A stretch of 64,000 bases of DNA from Bacillota bacterium (GTDB lineage Bacteria > Bacillota > Clostridia > DSM-8532). A program made the translations under genes and the position numbers. Positions 8,920-17,104 of the stretch are shown piece after piece. The notes under the pieces were generated by a model. That model saw only the letters and a program-made list of their open reading frames with translations, searched no databases and was not told the origin of the DNA. Each line of letters opens with the position of its first letter. Within the stretch, counting starts at the first letter, position 1. The stretch spans positions 1 to 64,000 of the forward strand of contig JAKIML020000098.1 of the NCBI GenBank assembly GCA_022702935.2, in the 5' to 3' direction.

Positions 8920-9441
8920 TTAATCCTTCACAACCCGCCTTAAGGCCGGGAACACGGCCAGGGCAATCACACCTCCGATGATGGCCGTTAAAAGCTGGGG
9001 CCAACTGAACAGGCTGATAAGGGTTAAGCTTATCTTTTCATTAAGGGCCATATATGAGGTGAACAACAGAATGGTGCCATACAGGAAGCCAAACTTGAGC
9101 ACCGCTCCCACGCCAATGGCCAGAATCTTGCTGACCTTCTTCAACAGCGCATAGCAAATCACTAAAATCGCATTTCCGGCCATGATGAACGGGGAAAAGG
9201 CCAGGACAATGGGAGCCATGGCTGATTTATTGGTAATGGCCGATACAAGGGGCGCAATCACTGAGATGATGAGCCCTGAAAATATGCCTGTGATTTCGGT
9301 GGCTATCAGCAAAACGGCATTAACAACGGGGCCTACAATGAAATTATTGTAGTTGGGAATAGCTTGCCCAATAAACTGAAAGAGTATGGCAACAGCCAGC
9401 AAGATTGCAGTTCTTGTGATAAACTTTATTTTACGACTCAT
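8920..9441 (-). CDS. ECF transporter S-component-like membrane protein
   Basis: 173 residues with about five to six hydrophobic helices, starting at 9441 after a GGAGGGAG site (the longer frame to 9501 has none). The N-terminal SRKIKFITRTAILLAVAILF resembles substrate-capture (S) components of energy-coupling-factor vitamin transporters, which share a general ATPase module encoded elsewhere. The ligand cannot be read from sequence. It lies 60 bases downstream of the Crp/Fnr regulator, so that regulator may control it. A small membrane protein of another family is possible. Confidence 0.65.
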   Translation of the reverse strand: MSRKIKFITRTAILLAVAILFQFIGQAIPNYNNFIVGPVVNAVLLIATEITGIFSGLIISVIAPLVSAITNKSAMAPIVLAFSPFIMAGNAILVICYALLKKVSKILAIGVGAVLKFGFLYGTILLFTSYMALNEKISLTLISLFSWPQLLTAIIGGVIALAVFPALRRVVKD

Positions 9442-9501
9442 AAACTCCCTCCAATCTGGTAATAGTTCTATTATAGCAGGAAAAGGATGGCAAAATCTCA
9501 T

Positions 9502-10191
9502 TTATTCGTACAGATCGGCGGACAGGCCTTCCAGACCCTCCATATTGACAACTTCATAACCATTCCGGCTTTTTTTCAGTACACCTTCATCCACCAATTG
9601 AACAAGGGTCCGCATGAGATGCCTGTAGGAGGTTCCCAGAAGCTCGGCGAGTTGTGTCATATTGCATTGAAAGACCTTATGGGCTGTGGGCGGCAAGGCC
9701 TTGACACTCCCAAGAATATAGGCTGCCAGCTTATTTTTCAAGGAATAAAGCTGGTTGATGGAGCTGCTCATGGATGCGGTAACCAGCTTATAAGCCAGGC
9801 TTTCTGAGATATTTCTCAAAAACACCGCATCATTAAGGCACAACCTGCGCATGACCTCCATGGGTATGGCCAGACAATATACCGGGGTAACGGCCTCAAT
9901 GCAGCAAAACACCTTTGTGTTCATAACAAGCTCCACATCCCCTATAACCTTCATCGGGTGATAGAATCTCAGCATAAGGGATTTACCGTTTTTCAAAAGG
10001 TTGTAGACCTTTGCACAGCCTTCCACAAATAACAGGAAATAATTCAGTTCCTCGCCCATGGTGCACAGGGCTTCATATTTCTTATAGTAAAAAAGCTCCA
10101 TATGGGGAACCATATCCTGTCCAAAAAACTCCGAAAGGTGATGCTGCTCCACATAATGGAGGATTCGCTGCTTATCATTGATTTTTTCCAT
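9502..10191 (-). CDS. Crp/Fnr-family transcriptional regulator
   Basis: About 229 residues: an N-terminal cyclic-nucleotide-binding-like beta barrel (residues about 20-130) and a C-terminal winged helix with the recognition region TQLAELLGTSYRHLMRTLV. It resembles YeiL-type regulators. The cAMP-binding signature is not evident, and the CC pair in VFCCIEA is interesting for sensing but unproven. Two starts are possible: ATG at 10191 or TTG at 10209, the latter 5 bases after AAGGAG. It faces two DMT transporter genes across a palindrome at 10235-10250 that is a good candidate operator. Confidence 0.85.
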   Translation of the reverse strand: MEKINDKQRILHYVEQHHLSEFFGQDMVPHMELFYYKKYEALCTMGEELNYFLLFVEGCAKVYNLLKNGKSLMLRFYHPMKVIGDVELVMNTKVFCCIEAVTPVYCLAIPMEVMRRLCLNDAVFLRNISESLAYKLVTASMSSSINQLYSLKNKLAAYILGSVKALPPTAHKVFQCNMTQLAELLGTSYRHLMRTLVQLVDEGVLKKSRNGYEVVNMEGLEGLSADLYE

Positions 10192-10234
10192 AATCCATAC
10201 CTTTATCAATAAAACTCCTTTTCATTATACACAC

Positions 10235-10250
10235 TATGACATATGTCATA
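10235..10250. promoter_or_regulatory. 16-bp perfect palindrome, candidate Crp/Fnr operator
   Basis: TATGACATATGTCATA reads the same on both strands. It contains TGAC/GTCA half sites and sits in the 132-bp gap between the regulator (minus strand) and the DMT pair (plus strand). This position suggests autoregulation plus control of the transporters; binding is inferred. Confidence 0.6.
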
Positions 10251-10323
10251 CAATCTTCGCCGGGATATGTGTTATGGTTATGAAGAAGCAAATTCTGCAC
10301 TTAACTTACTGTTGGAGGTATAC

Positions 10324-10746
10324 ATGGATAAACTCATCACGGCTTTCATCGGTCTTATTGTGGCCGTCATGGTCTTTTGCAACGGAATACTGACAGGGTA
10401 TACCAGCCTGTATTTTTCCAATGCCCTGATCCATGGTATCGGCCTCATCACCATAACCATTATCATCATTGTGGGTAAATACCGGTTTAAAAACCTTAAG
10501 ACCGTCCCCCTGCTGCTTTATACCGGGGGCCTGGTTGGCGTGGTCACGGTTCTTTTGACCAATTTCAGCTTCTCCTATCTCGGTGTTTCCCTCACCCTGG
10601 CCCTTGGCCAGGTAGGCCAGTTTCTGACCTCGGTGGTGGTTGACCATTATGGCCTGTTTGGTCTTTCCAAAATCCCATTTAACAAAAAGAAGATCGTGGG
10701 TCTGGTCATCATTGGCCTTGGTCTCATCATTATGATGTTTGAGTAG
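10324..10746 (+). CDS. DMT-superfamily half-transporter, DUF606/YdcZ type (first of pair)
   Basis: 140 residues with about five membrane helices, half the size of a normal drug/metabolite transporter. The start at 10324 follows TTGGAGG. The segment SFSYLGVSLTLALGQVGQFL with GLFGLSKIPFNKKK is typical of DUF606 proteins. These occur as pairs that probably form a heterodimer, one subunit in each membrane orientation. The partner starts 30 bases downstream. The substrate is unknown. Confidence 0.82.
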   Translation: MDKLITAFIGLIVAVMVFCNGILTGYTSLYFSNALIHGIGLITITIIIIVGKYRFKNLKTVPLLLYTGGLVGVVTVLLTNFSFSYLGVSLTLALGQVGQFLTSVVVDHYGLFGLSKIPFNKKKIVGLVIIGLGLIIMMFE

Positions 10747-10776
10747 AACCTTAAAGTTTGAAACAGAGGTGTTATT

Positions 10777-11223
10777 ATGCTTTATATATTGCTCGCTGTC
10801 CTCTCGGGACTTACGGTGGTGCTGTCCCGTATTCTGAACGCCAATATGGCCCTGAAGATCGGCATTTACCAAAGCACATTCTTTAACTATATCACCGGCT
10901 TTGCCTTATCAGCCCTCCTGCTTTTGGTCATGCCCGGAGGGATTGTCTTAACATCGGGAGTTCCCTTCTGGTCATTCTTTGGCGGGGCCATCGGGGTTTT
11001 GGTGGTGGCCCTTCAAAGCTTTGTGACCCATAGAGTATCCAATTATGACATTACCCTGCTCACCTTTATTGGCCAGCTTTCCACAGGCGTGGTCATCGAC
11101 CTTCTTTTGGGCAACACCATTCCAAAGCCCAAGATGATTGGCGGCCTGGTGGTGTTTGCAGGCTTGCTCTATAACATTCTGGTGGATAGGCAGGACAGTA
11201 AAAAAGACGCCCTGATCGCCTGA
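10777..11223 (+). CDS. DMT-superfamily half-transporter, DUF606/YdcZ type (second of pair)
   Basis: 148 residues and about five helices; SRILNANMALKIGIYQSTFFNY and GALQ-like VVALQSFVTHRVSNYDI match the same family as its upstream neighbour. An AGAGGTGTT ribosome site precedes the ATG. The two probably work as one membrane complex controlled by the divergent Crp/Fnr regulator. Confidence 0.82.
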   Translation: MLYILLAVLSGLTVVLSRILNANMALKIGIYQSTFFNYITGFALSALLLLVMPGGIVLTSGVPFWSFFGGAIGVLVVALQSFVTHRVSNYDITLLTFIGQLSTGVVIDLLLGNTIPKPKMIGGLVVFAGLLYNILVDRQDSKKDALIA

Positions 11224-11272
11224 GAGGCTGAAACAGAGAGTCTTTTAGCAACGGCCCAAAGCCTTAATTCTC

Positions 11273-11872
11273 TTATTTTCTGATGGCCTGGGTCAGGAAT
11301 TTCATATGGTCCATGACCATCTCTCTTACCTCCTTAAGATCGGCCTGGGGATCAAATTCCATGTATCTGAAATATACAAAAAGCATGAATCCATGGGTTT
11401 CCCGGGCCAATGCCCGCGGATCCCAGTCTTTGATCAATCCCTTTCTTATCATGCCTTCAAACACTTTAGTCTGGTATTCCAGAGCACTATCTACCAAGTA
11501 CCGGTTGAAAAACTCCCGGGCCCGCTCATCCCTGAAGCGTTCAATGGATATTATCCGCCAGATCTTTCTCATTCTGGGTTGAGCCATATAGTTATCAAAG
11601 TTCCGAACCGCCAGCTCAAGGAATTCTTCAAGGGACATGTTCTCCAGCATCTCCATAATGGTCTTAAGCGGAAGGGTCATGGTCTCATAGCTTTGGAGCA
11701 GTTCCTGATAAATGGTGTCCAGGATTTGCTGTTTGTTTTCGAAATGGTTATAGAGGGAGCTTTCCTTAATGCCCACCGCCTGGGTCAGTTCCCTGACCGA
11801 GACATCGTTATAGCCCCGCTCCGAAAAGAGATCAATGGCTGTATCCAATATTTTCTCTCGGGTTTTAGACAT
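11273..11872 (-). CDS. TetR-family repressor
   Basis: 199 residues. The N-terminal helix-turn-helix is clear: REKILDTAIDLFSERGYNDV, then VRELTQAVGIKESSLYNHF. The C-terminal ligand domain is unassigned. The gene is 9 bases behind the flavoprotein gene on the same strand, and two near-identical palindromes precede that operon, so autorepression together with the flavoprotein is likely. A quinone, electrophile or drug could be the inducer, but nothing in the sequence decides. Confidence 0.92.
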   Translation of the reverse strand: MSKTREKILDTAIDLFSERGYNDVSVRELTQAVGIKESSLYNHFENKQQILDTIYQELLQSYETMTLPLKTIMEMLENMSLEEFLELAVRNFDNYMAQPRMRKIWRIISIERFRDERAREFFNRYLVDSALEYQTKVFEGMIRKGLIKDWDPRALARETHGFMLFVYFRYMEFDPQADLKEVREMVMDHMKFLTQAIRK

Positions 11873-11881
11873 GTCGCCTCC

Positions 11882-12664
11882 TTAATAATCCACATAGACC
11901 TTGCGCATAAAGCTCCTGGCCATGGCTGCCATGAGCCTTACAGTAACCTTTTTCAGCCAGCCGATACGGGTTGAATAATAGTAGTCCTTTTCAAAATAAC
12001 CTTTCTCAGTCCAATGCTGAAAATCGGTCGGATTGCTGTCCTTACAGACCAGGGCATTCATTTTCCAGATATTGAACATCATAAGCTGTCCCAACCCCGG
12101 TTTGGGCAGGGTTTGGCTTTGATTCATGGCCTTCATGAATTGCCTGGCCTTTTTCGTAAAGTCAATGTCCACCTTCTTCTGATACTTGGGGGTCAGGGAC
12201 TCATAGTGGGGAACCCCCAGCTCACCGGCCCAAAAACCGCCCCAGCTTTCAACATTGGTTTTGAGAGCCTTAAAGACATTCTTGAACATTCCTCCGCCGC
12301 TGGACAGGCCGAAGAAGGGCTTTCCGAACAAGGCCGGACGGTGCCAGAGATAGGACAGATAATCCAAAAGCTTCTTCATCAGCGCTGTAACATGCTGGTT
12401 ATACACAGGCGTTGCCAGAATAACACCATGGGCCTCCGCCATTTTGCTTAACAGATGGCTTATCTTTTGGGCCTGATGGCATTTATCCTCACCCTCCAGA
12501 ATGCAGCGATGGCAGCCAACACAATCGGAAAGGGCCATCTGGCTTAAAAAGATCACCTCGGTTTCAACGGGCTCAATTTTGTTCAGACAGGATTCCAACC
12601 GCTCAAGAGCCTTATAGTTCTCCCCTTTTCTTGGACTTCCCATTACCACCAGCAGCTTTTTCAT
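11882..12664 (-). CDS. NADPH-dependent FMN reductase / iron-sulfur flavoprotein-like
   Basis: 260 residues with a flavodoxin-like fold. LLVVMGSPRKGENYKALERL forms the FMN phosphate loop, followed by a Cys cluster (CVGCHRCILEGEDKC), which may hold an iron-sulfur cluster as in archaeal Isf proteins. ILATPVYNQHVTALMKKLLD is the second flavin region. The C-terminal half (about 180-260) is an additional segment. It is the first gene of a two-gene operon with the TetR regulator and has twin palindromic operators upstream. Confidence 0.85.
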   Translation of the reverse strand: MKKLLVVMGSPRKGENYKALERLESCLNKIEPVETEVIFLSQMALSDCVGCHRCILEGEDKCHQAQKISHLLSKMAEAHGVILATPVYNQHVTALMKKLLDYLSYLWHRPALFGKPFFGLSSGGGMFKNVFKALKTNVESWGGFWAGELGVPHYESLTPKYQKKVDIDFTKKARQFMKAMNQSQTLPKPGLGQLMMFNIWKMNALVCKDSNPTDFQHWTEKGYFEKDYYYSTRIGWLKKVTVRLMAAMARSFMRKVYVDY

Positions 12665-12689
12665 GGTCTATACTCCTTTAGTCAAAAAA

Positions 12690-12731
12690 ACTAACACCTG
12701 TTAGTATAAGATTAAACTAACAAGCGTTAGT
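12690..12731 (-). promoter_or_regulatory. twin TetR-type operators
   Basis: Two 16-bp palindromes sharing the arms ACTAACA...TGTTAGT: 12690-12705 (ACTAACACCTGTTAGT, perfect arms) and 12716-12731 (ACTAACAAGCGTTAGT). The second extends to a 20-bp inverted repeat at 12714-12733. Their centres are 26 bp apart, and both lie just upstream of the flavoprotein-TetR operon, so they are the likely binding sites of the TetR protein. Confidence 0.75.
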
Positions 12732-12780
12732 TTGTCAAGCACATCTGTCGAAACGGGCATAACCAGGTTCTTAAGCCGAC

Positions 12781-13386
12781 TTAAGCAAAGCTGGCATCCT
12801 GGAATCTTAATATGCGCAATTTGGGATATTGGATCTGGTTAGAAGTAAATTCACTTAAGGGTGTATCCTTCCTGTCAAAGCTGTGACAGCAGATGAGGAT
12901 ATGGTCGGGGTCCTTCCCGGCCTCAGTAACATAAAGGCAATGCCCGTAGCGATAAGGGGTATAGGTGGTGACGACAAGCTGAACCACATCCCCGGCCATA
13001 ATATAGGATGGCCTGAAATCCTGCCAGTCCCCCTCATATACCTTAATGGCTCTGGGCCCTAAGGCCTTGGATGCCAATGTATACTCCCCCAGCTCCACCA
13101 CCCTGCACCATTTATTGGAGCCGCTGAAAAAGAGGGAGCCATACCATGTATAGGGTACCATGCAGACTGAGCGCTTAATTCTCTCCTTGTTCTGATCAAT
13201 AGTTTTATCATCGGTTCCCGGAATCCAGCCCCCATAGGCCGCCCAAATACACTGGCTGCAGAAATTGGTACAGTCGTTGCCGGCAGAGTCGTAGAAAAAC
13301 AGCCTGCTATACGAGGATACATTATAAAACAATGCATACTGCCGGGCATAGGCAACACCCCTTTGCGGGTCATACCGATAAAGCAT
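12781..13386 (-). CDS. amidase-domain cell-wall protein (Amidase_6)
   Basis: 201 residues matching the putative amidase domain found at the C-terminus of several Firmicute wall proteins. RYDPQRGVAYARQYALFYN and the Cys-containing signature GNDCTNFCSQCIWAAYG carry the presumed catalytic Cys; a later His lies in YRYGHCLYVT. There is no signal peptide, so the protein may act in a spore compartment or after lysis. It is divergent from the M23 peptidase gene; the 119-bp gap shows no gene. Confidence 0.82.
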   Translation of the reverse strand: MLYRYDPQRGVAYARQYALFYNVSSYSRLFFYDSAGNDCTNFCSQCIWAAYGGWIPGTDDKTIDQNKERIKRSVCMVPYTWYGSLFFSGSNKWCRVVELGEYTLASKALGPRAIKVYEGDWQDFRPSYIMAGDVVQLVVTTYTPYRYGHCLYVTEAGKDPDHILICCHSFDRKDTPLSEFTSNQIQYPKLRILRFQDASFA

Positions 13387-13505
13387 GGTGTCCTCCGTGT
13401 CGGTTCATCTCCCTACACTATATGATGGGCCATACGGTTTTGTAAGGTTCTTAATCCATAAGAAGGGCCATATGCTTTTAGTGGTGTTTATTCTGAGGTG
13501 GTCGC

Positions 13506-14579
13506 TTGTTTATAGCCATAAGAAAAAGAACGCTTATTAGAATAGGAATTGCCTTTTTGCTGACTTGCCTTGTTTTTGTTGTTTTATTAAACAGTGGGAA
13601 AGGGCCTGAGTCCCTTTATGCCGTCAATATCTCCGAGGACAAGAAATTCATAAAATGGGTGGATTTCAATGTTCCTTACGCCGTTTTGGAAAAAACCCTG
13701 AACCTTGATATCAAGTCCTATGGCAAAGAGGTAAAGCTTAACTGGATAGAGCTTCTGGCCTATCTGGCCAGCAAATACGGCGGCAATTTTAAACGCTTTA
13801 AGAACGCCGATCTGGATAATGTTGTGGCCAAGCTCAACGAGGGAATCCCCATGAGTGAGCTGGCCGCTGATCTCAAATACTATCCCTATTATTATGAGGC
13901 CTATCAGGCTGTGCTGGGCGGCTTTGTGGGTGAGTATGAGATTGAAGAGGAAGACAAGGACAATCCCGGCACCAAGAAATTCGTCAAGAAATATGGACTT
14001 AAGGCCTTCTGCCCCATTGCCAAGGGCTATGGCTTCTCCCATTATGATGATTTCGGCAACAGCCGGAGCTATGGCTTTTCCCGCAAGCACTTGGGCAACG
14101 ACCTTATGGGCAACATCGGCACCCCCATTATCGCCGTTGAATCGGGCATTGTGGAGGCCCTGGGCTGGAACCAATACGGGGGCTGGCGCATAGGCATCCG
14201 AAGCTTTGACGGCAAGCGGTATTACTACTATGCGCATCTTCGCAAGAATCACCCCTACAACAATACCCTTCAGGAGGGACAGGTGGTTCTGGCAGGGGAT
14301 GTGATAGGCTATCTGGGCATGACCGGATACAGCACCCGTGAGAACGTCAATAACATCCGAACCCCCCATCTCCATTTCGGCATGCAGCTCATCTTTGATG
14401 AAAGCCAGAAAGAGAGTGTCAACGAGATATGGATTGATGTCTATGAAATCGTGAACCTGCTTAAGAAGAATCGGTCGGCGGTCGCCAAGAGCGCTGAGCT
14501 CAATGATTATTTCAGAGTCTATCAAATCAAGGACCCTGCAGCACCACAAACGGTAGATCCAAATCTAGCACCTCCATAA
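13506..14579 (+). CDS. M23-family peptidase (LytM-like)
   Basis: Membrane-anchored cell-wall endopeptidase of 357 residues. The N-terminal helix (IGIAFLLTCLVFVVLL) is followed by an extra domain of about 150 residues and then the peptidase domain. Zinc ligands are seen in HLGNDLMG near residue 198 and HLHFGMQ near residue 290. The start is TTG, placed after GAGGTGG. A strong terminator follows at 14601. The neighbourhood of germination genes suggests a role in the spore envelope, but vegetative wall growth is equally possible. Confidence 0.88.
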   Translation: MFIAIRKRTLIRIGIAFLLTCLVFVVLLNSGKGPESLYAVNISEDKKFIKWVDFNVPYAVLEKTLNLDIKSYGKEVKLNWIELLAYLASKYGGNFKRFKNADLDNVVAKLNEGIPMSELAADLKYYPYYYEAYQAVLGGFVGEYEIEEEDKDNPGTKKFVKKYGLKAFCPIAKGYGFSHYDDFGNSRSYGFSRKHLGNDLMGNIGTPIIAVESGIVEALGWNQYGGWRIGIRSFDGKRYYYYAHLRKNHPYNNTLQEGQVVLAGDVIGYLGMTGYSTRENVNNIRTPHLHFGMQLIFDESQKESVNEIWIDVYEIVNLLKKNRSAVAKSAELNDYFRVYQIKDPAAPQTVDPNLAPP

Positions 14580-14600
14580 ATCTGCCCATGCCTGCTGCAT

Positions 14601-14636
14601 AAAAGATCTCCTGTACATTTACAGGAGGTCTTTTTT
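14601..14636 (+). terminator. rho-independent terminator after the M23 peptidase gene
   Basis: Perfect 11-bp stem (14605-14615 with 14620-14630), 4-base loop, then TTTTTT. Upstream AAAA would allow some function on the other strand. Confidence 0.9.
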
Positions 14637-14733
14637 ATAAGGGCTTGGTCGGTAACACCCGTTAAGGCTTGTTAATATAATACTATTGTAAACAGTAAAC
14701 AAGCTCTGCCTTAAAATAGCGGAAGCAAAGGTG

Positions 14734-15183
14734 ATGGATATGCCTTTAACAGCAAGAGAATTATTTGCACGGGTCATTAAATGCGAAGCAGAGGGCGAAG
14801 GCGACAATGGTATGAAGGCGGTTGCCACCGTCATCATGAACAGGGTTCATGCGGCCTACGGCGAGTATCAACGAGTGTGCCAGGGCGATTTAAGATGCGT
14901 TATTATGCAGCCCGATCAGTTTACCTGTCTTAAAGAAATCGTAGCCGGACAATACAATGCGCAGAACATATACAATATGACACCTGATCAGGTCCACTAC
15001 GATATCGCCGACTGGGCGCTTTCAGGCAATAAGCTCAACGGCGTGGCCGAGTGCCTGTGGTACTACAATCCCTATAGCCCCAATTGTGCTACCTATTTCC
15101 CGGTGAACCAGTCCGGCGTTTTCTTCAACCGAATCGTTCAGCACTGCTTCTATACGCCAACACAAAAATATGCCCAGACTTAA
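14734..15183 (+). CDS. cwlJ: spore cortex-lytic hydrolase, CwlJ type
   Basis: 149 residues consisting only of the SleB/CwlJ hydrolase domain: LTARELFARVIKCEAEGEGD with the catalytic Glu, then GMKAVATVIMNRV, and an aromatic C-terminus (YYNPYSPNC, HCFYTPT). The lack of a signal peptide or peptidoglycan-binding domain separates CwlJ from SleB. CwlJ degrades cortex peptidoglycan when triggered by dipicolinate-calcium and depends on GerQ for its place in the spore coat; a GerQ-like gene follows 30 bases downstream. The start may be ATG 14734 or 14740. Confidence 0.88.
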   Translation: MDMPLTARELFARVIKCEAEGEGDNGMKAVATVIMNRVHAAYGEYQRVCQGDLRCVIMQPDQFTCLKEIVAGQYNAQNIYNMTPDQVHYDIADWALSGNKLNGVAECLWYYNPYSPNCATYFPVNQSGVFFNRIVQHCFYTPTQKYAQT

Positions 15184-15213
15184 AATTATCATAAAGAAAA
15201 GAGGTTAATTCTT

Positions 15214-15747
15214 ATGGATAGTTTCACCAGCCAACCAGGTTATTCCCCCTATACCTCGCCACCCTGTCCCGGCTGCGCACAGAATGCGTATACTGGTCAA
15301 ATGGGGCAAGCAGGGCAGGCGGGTCAAAGAATACCCGTGCAGAGTACACCCTCTGCAGCGGCGCCGATCAGGACTGATATTATGGGACAAATGCCCACCG
15401 GTGTTCCCTTAGGCCCCCAGCTTGGTATGCCCCTGATTCCCCAGCAGGGTACAGTGCCTCAGGCAACCACAGGAACAACGCCTGCTCAGGATCTTGCACC
15501 CATCACTCCCTGGACACAGCCCATGCCCGTTACAACTGAAAGCCTTCAGTTCATGAACGGTTTTATGCGTACTCAGATAGGCCGTAAAGTCACTGTGGAG
15601 TTTCTGATTGGAACCAATACACTGGTAGACAAGACCGGCACACTTTTGGCTGTAGGTGCAAACTACATACTGATTAATGAAATAGAAACCGATGATATTT
15701 TGCTGTGCGATTTCTACTCCATTAAATTCATGAAATTCTATTATTAA
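15214..15747 (+). CDS. gerQ: GerQ-like spore coat protein
   Basis: 177 residues. The first 110 are a low-complexity Pro/Gln/Gly/Thr-rich segment with a CPGC motif; the conserved part is C-terminal (FMNGFMRTQIGRKVTVEF, then TDDILLCDFYSIKFMKFYY). GerQ is cross-linked into the coat of Bacillus spores and is needed for CwlJ placement, and the gene order cwlJ-gerQ is conserved here. The Gln-rich region could supply transglutaminase cross-link sites, which is inference. Followed by a terminator. Confidence 0.85.
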   Translation: MDSFTSQPGYSPYTSPPCPGCAQNAYTGQMGQAGQAGQRIPVQSTPSAAAPIRTDIMGQMPTGVPLGPQLGMPLIPQQGTVPQATTGTTPAQDLAPITPWTQPMPVTTESLQFMNGFMRTQIGRKVTVEFLIGTNTLVDKTGTLLAVGANYILINEIETDDILLCDFYSIKFMKFYY

Positions 15748-15773
15748 GTGTCACTCTCCGAATTTCTAACGTC

Positions 15774-15806
15774 GAACCGAAGCAACAGGCTTTCGGTTCC
15801 TTTTTA
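15774..15806 (+). terminator. terminator of the cwlJ-gerQ unit
   Basis: 8-bp stem GAACCGAA/TTCGGTTC (15774-15781 and 15792-15799) followed by CTTTTTA. Confidence 0.75.
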
Positions 15807-15835
15807 TTTCGTCCCACTGTGACCGGGAAAGAGGC

Positions 15836-16132
15836 CTAGCCCCTCTTCCTGCTGTTTTTGGCCAACACGTCGATAAGCAGGCCTGTGACCAGTGAAATGA
15901 CAAAAGCGCCGCCCAGCAATATGGCTGTAACAAAGTAGGCCAGATCCTCCATGCCCGTTGAGAACCAGATACCTTTGACAATACAGGCTCCTGCCACTAA
16001 AAAGAGCACAATGGAGGGAACATACTTAAAGAATCTGTTTTCCTTGGATATTCTCCATATGCCGATTTGGAACAGTGACACCAGAGCACCTACAATGATT
16101 ATCATGAGGGCCAGACGAAGTGTTGTGTCCAT
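15836..16132 (-). CDS. small membrane protein of unknown function
   Basis: 98 residues with three predicted membrane helices (about 5-24, 35-57, 65-88) and a basic end (LAKNSRKRG). Not recognised. It starts 10 bases after the DUF362 gene on the same strand and is probably translated from the same message. Its stop lies close to the terminator region of gerQ, with which it is convergent. Confidence 0.7.
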   Translation of the reverse strand: MDTTLRLALMIIIVGALVSLFQIGIWRISKENRFFKYVPSIVLFLVAGACIVKGIWFSTGMEDLAYFVTAILLGGAFVISLVTGLLIDVLAKNSRKRG

Positions 16133-16141
16133 GATTACCTC

Positions 16142-17041
16142 CTAGTCTGCATCCACTGAAGCCTCACAGCCATAAACGCTTTGAGAAAACGCCTTTTCAG
16201 CCTGAATCAAGGGAATTCCATAGAGATTCATCTTAAGTATATCATTCTGTCCTATGCCCCGTCTTCCTGCCTCAAACAGATAACGAACGGCCTGGGGCTT
16301 AAATCCCAGAAATCTGGCCCCAACAGTGTCCACACTGACAGCATCGGTGCCCGTGATAACAAAGCCTGTGTGCCGTGCAATACCCTTGGCCGGACCCGTT
16401 CCCACCATAACCGGATTGGCGCTGACCACCGACAGATCAATGGGCATCACCTCGGCCATGGCCACAATAAAATCATGGAGATTGTCATGGATTCCCGTAT
16501 TCTTCTTAGGCGTTCCATGTTCCGAGGATGGCGGCCAGGACAGGGCGATATTCTTGATGGCTCCCGATATGGTGGCCTCTTCATGGATTTTAAGCTGGGT
16601 GAAGGAAATCAGCACCGTCATTTCCTGAAAGATCCTATTGAGCTTGGTGCTGTGGGGGCGTTGATGATTAAGTTCCATGGTTATAAAGGGCCCCTCATTG
16701 AGGTCGATAAATTCAATGCCCTCCTCGGCAAGAACCTCATCAAAGCCGCCGTTCTTCATGACCTCTTTGGTGTCTCCGCCCCCGCTGCCCGAGGCCACCA
16801 CAATGCGTTTGGGCTGGCATGATTTGATATACTTAAGGAGAGTTTTCAAGGTCTCATTGCCCACCACCACACCCGATGGTGGAAGCATCTTTTTAACCCA
16901 ATTTGGGGTAATGACCACCACATCATCCTGCTTGATCATGCTTTTTGCCTCGATAAGCTCCAGACCCTCCAATACGGCCTGGGATTCGTCCTCATTATGG
17001 GTAATGGCCACTGACGAATCCCTTCTTCTTCGTTCCCTCAT
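16142..17041 (-). CDS. DUF362 family protein
   Basis: 299 residues. Family hallmarks are VVVITPNWVKKMLPPSG near residue 45, HEEATISGAIKNIALSWPP in the middle, and TGTDAVSVDTVGARFLGF near the end. DUF362 proteins often carry a ferredoxin domain, but none of the Cys motifs is present here. The function of the family is not established. A GGGAGG site precedes the ATG. Confidence 0.85.
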   Translation of the reverse strand: MRERRRRDSSVAITHNEDESQAVLEGLELIEAKSMIKQDDVVVITPNWVKKMLPPSGVVVGNETLKTLLKYIKSCQPKRIVVASGSGGGDTKEVMKNGGFDEVLAEEGIEFIDLNEGPFITMELNHQRPHSTKLNRIFQEMTVLISFTQLKIHEEATISGAIKNIALSWPPSSEHGTPKKNTGIHDNLHDFIVAMAEVMPIDLSVVSANPVMVGTGPAKGIARHTGFVITGTDAVSVDTVGARFLGFKPQAVRYLFEAGRRGIGQNDILKMNLYGIPLIQAEKAFSQSVYGCEASVDAD

Positions 17042-17104
17042 AGCATCCTCCCATTGATAGAATGTATGAGTATTTTCTATCTCCGGGCATCGGTTTATTC
17101 AAAA

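Noticed and set aside
13587-14549. 320-residue frame antisense to the M23 peptidase
   Set aside because: A shadow of the peptidase codons; the opposite strand has clear motifs, start and terminator.
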